A stretch of DNA of 64,000 bases, taken from the NCBI RefSeq assembly GCF_000835495.1, contig NW_015622542.1:6881936-6945935 (forward strand), given 5' to 3'. Position numbers and translations under genes: made by a program. Positions within the stretch are counted from its first letter, which is position 1, and every line of letters begins with the position of its first letter. Shown here in pieces: positions 56,234 through 64,000 of this stretch. The notes below the pieces were generated by a model. It made no database searches. It saw only the letters and a program-made list of their open reading frames with translations, and was not told the origin of the DNA. The stretch is from Cladophialophora immunda. Lineage: Eukaryota > Ascomycota > Eurotiomycetes > Chaetothyriales > Herpotrichiellaceae.

Positions 56234-56800
56234 ATGAAGTCTTTCGTTGCAGCCTCTCTCCTTGCCCTTCTCGGCGCCTCTGCCGCTGCTCCATCAACCC
56301 TCAGATTCGCAAAGCGCGAGAACCCCGACAACAGCTGTGGCCCTGATCCTGGGTCGGCCGCGATCGCCAATGCCATCAACCAATGGAACAGCGACGTCAT
56401 CACGGTCAACAGTTTCCTGGAAGAGGCCGCGTCTCTGGACTCAACCACGCTGTTGATCGACCTGGAGACTGCCTTGACCGCAGCCCAGGACGAGCCCAAC
56501 CAACTCAACATCCTCGCTTGCGAGTCAGACGTTGCAGGAACGCCGGCCCAAGACGCGGCGAACGACCTCTTCGCCGGCTTTGAGAACAACGTCCTTGTGC
56601 CCCTGGGAAACATCATCGCCAGTCCAGCCGACGCAAACAACGTGGCAACCCAGCTCCAGACCATCAACCAGTTCCGATGCTGCCATGTTCTTCCGGACCT
56701 GGATGTCCTGTGGTCCGGCACGGCCGAGGACGAGGGCGTCGCGAACATTGCGCCCATCTCTGCCCCGAGACCGACTACCTGTGCTTCTATCACCTGCTAG
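56234..56800 (+). CDS. cysteine-containing small secreted protein
   Basis: A single exon of 188 aa. Residues 1-18 (MKSFVAASLLALLGASAA) are a textbook signal peptide, and RFAKRE shortly after contains a Lys-Arg Kex2-type site, leaving a mature start near ENPDN. The mature protein is acidic and helical (AIANAINQWNSDVITVNSFL, ANDLFAGFENNVLVPLGNII) with six cysteines: NSCGP, LACES, the pair RCCHV and TCASITC at the end. QFRCCHVLPDLDVLW matches a motif I recall from other ascomycete secreted proteins of unknown role. The helical layout also recalls hydrophobic-surface-binding proteins. It is likely released to the medium or wall; an effector role is speculative. Confidence 0.85.
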   Translation: MKSFVAASLLALLGASAAAPSTLRFAKRENPDNSCGPDPGSAAIANAINQWNSDVITVNSFLEEAASLDSTTLLIDLETALTAAQDEPNQLNILACESDVAGTPAQDAANDLFAGFENNVLVPLGNIIASPADANNVATQLQTINQFRCCHVLPDLDVLWSGTAEDEGVANIAPISAPRPTTCASITC

Positions 56801-57573
56801 GCGCAAAGAGAACAAGGCCGGCGAGGTAGCATGTGAAATACGGTCAAATTGATGATGACGATCAAGCGCTTTGATTTGTTGGAGTTTTTGGAACTGGTAC
56901 CGGTGGGACACGTCTATAGACACGAGGAGGCCAAGGAAAGGTTCGGGCACGGAACACGGTGCATAGCATAAGGACATTTCTAGAGCCGATTAGTTAAAAT
57001 ATAGCTATAAGAAAAGATATATCCTCAAAGGTTCAATGCTCGCGAAAGCCCCGGTCATCAATATTGGAACACCACATACATAAATTTCACTTCGCAGAAC
57101 CATCGCATCTTTTCAATATTTGTAAGAATGTGGTGATTTTACTCTTTGCCCAGGACTGTGTCACTTCTTGAGGCAGTGCATTTCCCTTTGAGCATACAAG
57201 GTTGGTAATGTACATTGCTAGCAGCAGAGAAGGGATTCCATATCATAACCAACGAAATACCATCGACGATGGTACTAAATGCCTCCGAAGCCAGTTGCCA
57301 AATTCCACAATGTTCGTCATGACCCTTCACTCTTCTCCCTGCCCTCCTATATCGTTCAAATTTGTGCAGATGCATCAGTTCGAAAGATCACACCAATCTT
57401 GGAAGGCCTGGTCTATACATCTATGCATATATCCCTTCCGGACCCCTTTACCATTTTGGATGCCACATGATAATGTCATACCGAAGCCGAATGCTGAATG
57501 ACCGAAAATTTCCCCATTTCCCAAGAGCGAAGTGGCGCGCGCATTTGAGCAAGCTTCGCACTCACATCTCAAC
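56801..57573. other. intergenic region between convergent genes
   Basis: 3' sides of the secreted-protein gene and of the Lon protease gene; AT-rich with no supported coding sequence. Confidence 0.5.
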
Positions 57574-60500
57574 TCAGTCATCCTCATCGTCTTTGCCATC
57601 TTTATCCTTTCTCTTGTCGTCTTTTTCCTTTCTCTTGTCGTCTTTTTCCTTTCTCTCCAACGCTTCTTTCCATACAGAATTGATCTCCTCAGCGCTGGCA
57701 TTGGGAAAGACAATGTCAAAGACTTCATCATACCAATCAACCGCGTGACCATCAATACCTTCTTTGATATTCTGCCGTTCAACCAATGTTAGCAAGTTTG
57801 CCTTCAACGACGAAGCCGCAAAGCAATGGGAAAGAGACCTACCTCTGGTAACTCGCACCAGTCCCCCCAATTATCCTTTGGAAATAAGATCTTCGTACAT
57901 CCAGCCCTCCTCGCAGCGACAGTTTTCTCTCTCAGTCCACCGATTCTGAGTACTTTGCCTGTAACGGTCAACTCGCCTGTCATTGCTAATGCAGGATCGA
58001 CTTCTTTGTCCATTGCGAGACTCAGCAGAGAAGTTGCCATCGTGATGCCAGCAGAAGGGCCATCCTTTTGAACTGCGCCCTCGGGACAATGCAAGTGTAT
58101 TTTGGCGTGGTCGAAGAATTTATTATCAGGGAATCTTGTCGCCATGACGTGCTTGGCAAAAGAGTACGCAATCGACGTCGACTCTTTCATGACTGGTTTA
58201 AGATTGCCCGTGCGCTCGAGGCCGGGTCGACTGGACGAAGAAAGTGCGGACTCAAGGATGGATTCGACGTATAGTGCGGCACCACCCATGCTTGTCCAGG
58301 CAAGACCCATAGCTACACCTGGGGGCGTGGTCTCGTAGAGACGGTCAGCAGTGAAGATGGGCGGGCCGACATAGTCTTTCAGGTTATCCTTTGTGATGGT
58401 AACGTGGACAGACTCTGGAACCTTAAGCGCAATGCGAGGCTTTTCGGTTGTTTCTTGCTGGATCGTTTCTGGGGTGTCTTTGACGTCCGACTCGTCCTTT
58501 TTGCTCTCTTCAAGCGCCGCTTTGCCCTCTTCCGTGAGTGCCTCTGCTTCGGGAAAAGCTTCTTCCCCAAGATCTTGAACAATTTTCAGTGCTGACTTGC
58601 GGTAAACCTTTTCGATTTGCTTTTTCAAGTTACGCACCCCGGATTCTCTGCAATACTTGTTGATCAGCTCCTCGATGGCGGACTCATCCAATCTGACGTC
58701 TACATCCTTTAATCCCGAAAGTTCTTTCGCTTGTGGAGCAAGGTATCGATCTGCGATTGCTTTCTTCTCGTCCGCAACGTAGCCACTGAGTTCAATCAAC
58801 TCCATTCGGTCGAGAAGGGGGCGGGGGATGGTGTCGGTCATGTTCGCTGTACACACGAAAAGGACTTTTGAAAGATCGACAGGAATATCCATGTAATGAT
58901 CCAAGAAACTGGAATTTTGTTCCGGGTCGAGAAGTTCGAGAAGCGCTGATGCCGGATCTCCCTGGTGGCCGCGGCCGATCTTGTCCACTTCGTCGATGAG
59001 AATCAGGGGGTTCTCGGTCTGGCATTTCTTGAGGGCCTGGATTATCCTTCCCGGCAACGCGCCGACGTACGTCCTGCGGTGGCCTTTGATTTCGGCGACA
59101 TCAGTCAGTCCACCAACACTGAAGCGATAGTACTGTCGATTCAGCGCTCGGGCGATCGATTTGCCAATAGATGTCTTTCCCACACCGGGGGGTCCAACGA
59201 AGCATAAGATCTTCCCTTCCACTGTCCCGCGGAGCTTTCCGACCGCGATGAATTCGAGAATGCGATCCTTGACATCTTTCAAGCCGTAATGGTCTTCATC
59301 TAGGACGGTCATAGCATTTTTGATGCCAAAGTTTTCAGCACTTCGCTGACCCCACGGAATCTGGGTAATCCAATCCAGGTAGTTCCTCGTCACATTGAAT
59401 TCAGATGCCGCAGGTTCCAGATGTGCAAGTTTGTTGAGCTCTTCCTCAAATACCTTTTTCACAGCTTCAGGCATGGCCAGTTTTTGAGCCTTTTCCCGGA
59501 ACTTTTCCACTAATTTGTCCTTGCCGTCAGACTCAATCCCGAGCTCTCTCCGAATACCCTTCATCTGTTCCATAAGCCAATACTCCCGCTGGCGTTTTTG
59601 AATCTTGCTCTCGACATCTTTTGAAATCTTGGATTGCAACTGTGCGTTCATCAGCTCCTTCTTGAGCACCACAAGAGCCTTGTGTAGCCGTTGAGCAACA
59701 TCCATTGTCTGGAGGACGTCCTGCAATTCTCCAATCTCACCGGCTGAAACGGCCGCTGCAAAATCAGCTAGCTTGGCTGGCTCTTCAAGCACATTCCCAG
59801 CTGATTGTGAGACACTAAAGTCGGAGATCTGATCTCGAAATAGTTGGTTAAGGCTGGCGACTTCCTTGAACACACTGACAATCTCTGATGTTAGGGCCTT
59901 GATTTCACCACTCTTCTTGTCAAATGGGAGCTCTGTCAAATTTTCCACATTGACCAATGAAACGGGGAATTTGCGTAGAAAGGCAGTAGGCTCGTAGACA
60001 CTCAGTTGCGCGGGTTGTTCCTTGTTCGGTTCCTCGAAGCTTGCAACAACATCGCCCTTGTTGTCTGTGCCATCGGGCTTGGGTTTCGTTTCTTTAACAG
60101 ATTGCACTTCAACGACCGAGGCCCCCTCCCCTGTCGTTGATGGGGGCATCAACGCGGTCATTCGGATTCTTCGGTGGGGATATAAAACCGCAGTCAGGCT
60201 GTGTTCATCACCGTGCACGGGAAATGCGCTCGTTATTTGGGCAAAGACACCAACGTCGTGAACGTCATCCATTTTCTCAATGATGTCCTTGTCGGCAGCG
60301 TCATCCTTGAAGAGAAAGGCTCCCACGTAAGGTTGTCCTCTCTTCATCATCTCTGTTATAGCCGCAACAACATTGGGGTCTCGGATAGTGATGGCCTTGT
60401 AGAAGCCTGGGAAAAGAGGTCGTTTCGCGATGGGGATTGCCATGACCTGCGGATAGGTCTCTGGAATCGTGGGTTTTGATATCTGTGTGCTCCGACGCCC

Positions 60501-60956
60501 CCGCTTGCTGCCATCGCTTCCACCACCGGAATTTTGTCCAGTTCCTGGGCTTGAATCATTGCCGCTACCTCCTGCAGCCGCGGGTCGGCCATCGCTTGCA
60601 GACTGCGGTATAGGTTGAGGTTCAGTGGGAGATTTCTTAGACTCAGCAGCATCTTCCGTCCGTGGTGCTTCGTCCAGCTCGTTTTCTACTTTCTTTCCCT
60701 TTGCCTCGGCTTCTTCTTTCTTAGGCGGGGAATCATCTTCTGGTGGCTTGTCTTTCCTGCGAGCAGGATGAGAGGTAAACTGGCGTATTTGTAATCCCTG
60801 GCGGGCGGCGATAGGCAGATGGTTGGAGGGAGTCAGAGAAGTCGCGGAGCTCGTTAATGAGTTTCTCTGTAACAGCTGTCGCCTGCAGTCTCTACAGATG
60901 TGCCGTGAACTGCCCCGGAGTGCAGTCCTCCATGGTAATGTTTGGCCGCGAAGCAT
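57574..60956 (-). CDS. pim1: mitochondrial Lon protease (Pim1)
   Basis: Two exons, complement of 57574-57771 and 57843-60956, encode 1103 aa. ATG 60956 starts an Arg-rich presequence (MLRGQTLPWRTALRGSSRHI). Then come a charged linker, the substrate-binding LON domain (VMAIPIAKRPLFPGFYKAIT), a coiled-coil region (KIQKRQREYWLMEQMKGIRR) and the AAA+ module with Walker A GPPGVGKTS at about 588 and LILIDEVDKIGRG. The protease domain holds DGPSAGITM, catalytic Ser about 967, and TGKVLRIGGLREK with the Lys. The intron lies after CELPE; the last exon ends in a highly charged tail (KEKDDKR repeats). Lon degrades misfolded matrix proteins and supports mtDNA upkeep. The frame is also open upstream to an in-frame ATG at 61256. 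It diverges from mdj1. Confidence 0.96.
57602..57660 (-). repeat. 21-bp tandem repeat in the Lon C-terminal exon
   Basis: TTTTTCCTTTCTCTTGTCGTC recurs with a 21-bp period, nearly three copies with partial ends. On the coding (minus) strand it encodes the repeated heptapeptide RKEKDDK, part of the acidic/basic tail. Copy-number change would add or remove seven residues without shifting the frame. Confidence 0.85.
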
Positions 60957-61357
60957 GCTCTGGCAGAATCGGAGAGTAATTGCCCAGGGTGGTATGGCCG
61001 CGAAATGCTCTGGTACAGGAGAAAGAAGGTGGATTCGAAGCCGCCGAGTTAGATGTAGGCCATCCAAAGAAAAGAAGAAAGGGCAACAAAAGAGGAGGGC
61101 GAAAGTTGAAGGCAACGGTGAATTGCGAATACTCTGCTTCGCATGCTCTTTGATATCATTGTATCGGGCGTGCTCGAAACGGAAACTCGGCCGAGGAAAA
61201 AGCCGAAAAGTGCCTGGAAGTTTCGAAGCAGGACCATTCGCATTAATCCCACCCATCTTAAACCATCCTCCAAACCACACGAATTGACCTCGCCAGACGA
61301 CTCGACTCGATGCACATACGTCGGTATCCGTGACAAATTTCCTGACAACATTTCTCC
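60957..61357. promoter_or_regulatory. bidirectional promoter of pim1 and mdj1
   Basis: A 401-bp stretch between the divergent starts of two mitochondrial stress genes. GAA-GT-TTC at 61217-61224 followed by GAAG looks like part of a heat-shock element, and a GAAAC-GGAAAC pair lies nearby (about 61176). In yeast both genes are heat-induced; whether these sites work here is inference. Confidence 0.5.
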
Positions 61358-63042
61358 ATGAATGTCGCAGCAGGCCCAGCCGCCTGGGCTGGGACGGCTC
61401 CGCTTCCCATACGGACCATTTTGAGGACGGTTCAACGTCCTCGACAACGCAACAACTTTACTCGCAAAGCTCAAACGAGGAAATTCTACGACCCCGCTGC
61501 TTCTAAAAGACCTTTGTTACCACGAACATCGTCAATATGTCCCCGAAGGCCGTCAAATCAAATCCGACCTTTCTCCGCGACCTCGACTTTCCAAGCGATG
61601 AAGGATCCTTACGCAACTTTGGGGGTAGGAAAGAATGCCACCGCATCTGAGATTAAGAAGGCATACTACGCCCTAGCAAAGAAATATCACCCGGACACAA
61701 ACAAAGACCCTAGCGCAAAAGAGAAGTTTACAGATGCGCAGTCAGCATATGAGTTGCTTAACGACCCTCAGAAAAAGTCTACCTACGATCAATATGGTGC
61801 TGCGGCCTTTGATCAAGGAGCTGGATTCCATCCAGGCGCTGGAGGCGAGCATCCGTTTTCCGGGGCTGCGGGAGCAAACCCTTTTGCTGGGTTTGGCGGT
61901 GGCTTCGGTGCTGAGTTCAACTTTGAGGATCTTTTTGGTGCATTCACTGGCGGCCGCCGCGGGCGGAGGAGCGGTGGCCCTTTCCAAGAAGAGATTATGG
62001 TGGGAGAGAATATCGAGGTGCAGACGAATATATCTTTTATGGACGCTGCAAAAGGTGTCTCCAAGAACATCACTATCACGCCTCTTGTACAGTGCGGCAC
62101 CTGCAAGGGTGATGGTTTGAAGCCAGGCTCTTCAAGGCAGCAGTGCAAACGCTGTAATGGGACCGGTACAAGAGTCCATGTCATGCAGGCCGGGTTTCAA
62201 ATGGCATCTTCTTGCGACGCTTGCAGCGGAACCGGGGTTGTCATCCCGAGAGGCTCTGAATGCAATACATGTGCTGGAAATGGAGTGGTTCGCAAGAGGG
62301 AAACCGTTGAGGTCGATATCCCAGGCGGAGTGGAGGATGGAATGCGTTTACGAGTGGCCGGCGCTGGTGACTATCCTCCTACGGGTATGTCAGCAAATCC
62401 CAAAGCTCGAACCCAGCGTGGAGATCTGTACGTCTTCATTCGGGTAGCGCCAGATGCCAGGTTCAGCCGCAACGGAGCCGATATCCTCCACACCGCCTCA
62501 ATACCCCTAACCACGGCGCTGCTTGGGGGAGAGGTGGTCGTACCGACACTCGATGGAGAAGTCAAAGTGAGGGTAGCGACCGGGACGTCTACTAACGACA
62601 GAATTACACTTCCAGGAATGGGTATGAAGAGGCTTGGTGGACGCGGTGCCGGTTCTTCTGGAGACCTAAGGGTGGAGTTCAAAGTTCAAATGCCCAAATA
62701 TCTGACGGCCAACCAGCGGACAATCATCGAGATGCTGGCTGACGAAATGGGTGACAAGACGGCGAAGAGAATCATGAACTTGGATAAGTACAAACAGTGA
62801 GTGGACGGGACAATTTGACAAGCAGGCCCTTGACTGATTTTGCCAGGGAGCCTCCCAAAGACAACAAAGCATCCAAACCGTCTAACAAGGCCGCCGATCA
62901 CAAGAACGAAGGATTTCTGAAATCTACCTGGCATCGTCTGACCCACCAGCATGATAACCTTGAACCGGGTAAGCCGGGCAAAGAGAAAGAGGCAGAACCG
63001 CAGGACGAGGATGAGCCAAAGAAGGCGTCCGGGTCTGGCTGA
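61358..63042 (+). CDS. mdj1: mitochondrial DnaJ co-chaperone (Mdj1)
   Basis: Exons 61358-62796 and 62847-63042 encode 544 aa. A basic presequence of about 75 residues (ending [10 protein letters not shown]) precedes a J domain [20 protein letters not shown] with [10 protein letters not shown] (the HPD triad). A Gly/Phe-rich stretch follows ([17 protein letters not shown]). Four zinc repeats [24 protein letters not shown] and CNTCAGNG make the type I (DnaJ) zinc region, before the C-terminal substrate domains. The 50-nt intron joins DKYKQ to EPPKDNK; the added tail is charged and disordered. Mdj1 stimulates the mitochondrial Hsp70 Ssc1 in folding and assists degradation by Pim1, its divergent neighbour. 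Confidence 0.96.
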
Positions 63043-63697
63043 TTTCGTTTGCGTCAAGCATTGAATTCCACAATACCCATCTCCTGCCTTTTCACGACTC
63101 ATAGCGACGGCGATAGAATTTGGCCTCCGAGGAGGCTTTGGGCTTGCATATTTCTTGAGGTTGGCGTCCAAAAGAGTGTACAGTTTTCAATATATATCAC
63201 GGTATACTGGTGGTGTGATCCAATGGCCGCAGACTCCCATCTACTGTACAATCACCAGTGATGTTTGAAAAGGCAATTCAAAAGTGTAGTATGTAGCAAT
63301 GAACTGAATGCGAAGAATGCTTTCAAATTCAGATTGACGAGAGAAGTTAACTGTGGACTATGAACCTCAACACCACTGCTGCGTCTTTGAGAGTCAATAT
63401 TGAGTGCGAGGACTTCGTATAGCGCAAAGGATTACCGAGTAGAGGCTGCCTGAACCAATACTGCCGAGTGGGTCTGCGCTCGTCACTCATCGCGGGCGGG
63501 ACGTAGATCGCTTCATCCGCATTGCCCTGCAGGTGTCTATCTCAGAGTCGCCTCGCCTGGCCATCGAATCTCACTCTTCGAGACTGAATTCTCTGATTTG
63601 GCCTGTTGTTCTCGATGCGTTAATTCTTCCCCTCCCAAGAACCTGATTTCTCCCATCCCTCTCCCGTCGAAAATCATATCCCTCCACCGCCGTCAAG
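63043..63697. other. intergenic region between mdj1 and bro1
   Basis: Both flanking genes point right; the 3' end of mdj1 and the promoter of bro1 lie here. No other gene was seen. Confidence 0.5.
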
Positions 63698-64000
63698 ATG
63701 GTGCAAGCGCCTATGATATCCTGTCCGCTGAAGACAACTTCGGAGGTGAGCTGGGTCGAACCGCTGTCTCAGTATATACGCACGAGCTATGGAGACGACC
63801 CCAGTAAATATGTTGAAGAGATTGGAACGCTGAACAGGTTGCGGCAAGACATGAGGGGGGCTGGCGCCGACTCGGCGTCTGGAAGAGACCTGCTTTACAG
63901 ATACTATGGGCAACTAGAGCTGCTGGACCTCCGGTTCCCCATCGATGAAGCACACATCAAGATCTCTTTTCAGTGGTTTGACGCTTTCACGCGGGCCTCC
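63698..64000 (+). CDS. bro1: vacuolar protein-sorting protein Bro1 (5' part only)
   Basis: The window ends inside this gene; 101 codons are seen from ATG 63698 with no stop. The start MVQAPMISCPLKTTSEVSWV leads into the BRO1 domain: YIRTSYGDDPSKYVEEIGTL, LNRLRQDMRGAGADSASGRD, LLYRYYGQLELLDLRFPID and HIKISFQWFDAFT. The last block is the conserved surface that meets ESCRT-III Snf7. PalA/Rim20 shares the domain, but the MISCPLK start and RDLLYRYYGQLELLDLRFP favour Bro1. Bro1 acts at endosomes, recruiting the Doa4 deubiquitinase during cargo sorting into multivesicular bodies. The rest lies beyond the window. Confidence 0.88.
   Translation, partial: MVQAPMISCPLKTTSEVSWVEPLSQYIRTSYGDDPSKYVEEIGTLNRLRQDMRGAGADSASGRDLLYRYYGQLELLDLRFPIDEAHIKISFQWFDAFTRAS

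Overview
This is nuclear DNA of a filamentous ascomycete (Pezizomycotina). The evidence is short GT-AG introns of about 47-110 nt, often with CTNAC branch points, dense monocistronic genes on both strands, and fungal families such as Zn2Cys6 regulators, Rtf2, Krr1, Rer1, Pim1/Lon, Mdj1 and Bro1. A CYP53-like P450 sitting next to its own P450 reductase recalls black yeasts (Chaetothyriales), but that order-level guess is an inference. No rRNA, convincing tRNA, CRISPR array or intact transposon was seen.

Layout. 0-11 kb: a gene-poor left end, then a PAP2-type inositolphosphotransferase-like gene (-), RCL1 (-), BNA1 3-hydroxyanthranilate dioxygenase (+) and mitochondrial MSH1 (-). 11.7-15.2 kb: two decaying genes, an F-box pseudogene with frameshifts, a stop and a 90-bp tandem duplication, and an RNase H-domain pseudogene. 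15.7-25 kb: an SDR oxidoreductase, RTF2, a small helical protein, a Gre2-like reductase, a 14-TM-type MFS exporter and a Zn2Cys6 regulator. 26-32 kb: aldehyde dehydrogenase, mitochondrial enoyl-CoA hydratase and RER1, separated by 2 kb without genes. 32.7-35.9 kb: an unknown interrupted gene and a small secreted protein.

36.5-46.1 kb is the most interesting part. A Zn2Cys6 regulator, an NADPH-P450 reductase, a CYP53-type (benzoate 4-hydroxylase-like) P450 and an inositol/sugar-type MFS permease lie together. The reductase and P450 are divergent across a 675-bp promoter. This looks like an electron-transfer pair with its own uptake and control, although the P450 lacks the usual acidic I-helix residue and the regulator seems to lack the first zinc-ligand cysteine. 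An NTF2-like small protein and a FucP-type sugar permease follow.

52-64 kb: KRR1, a remnant of a Gfo/Idh/MocA dehydrogenase, a second small secreted protein, then the mitochondrial protease PIM1 and its co-chaperone MDJ1 divergent from one 401-bp promoter, and finally the start of BRO1, cut by the window end.
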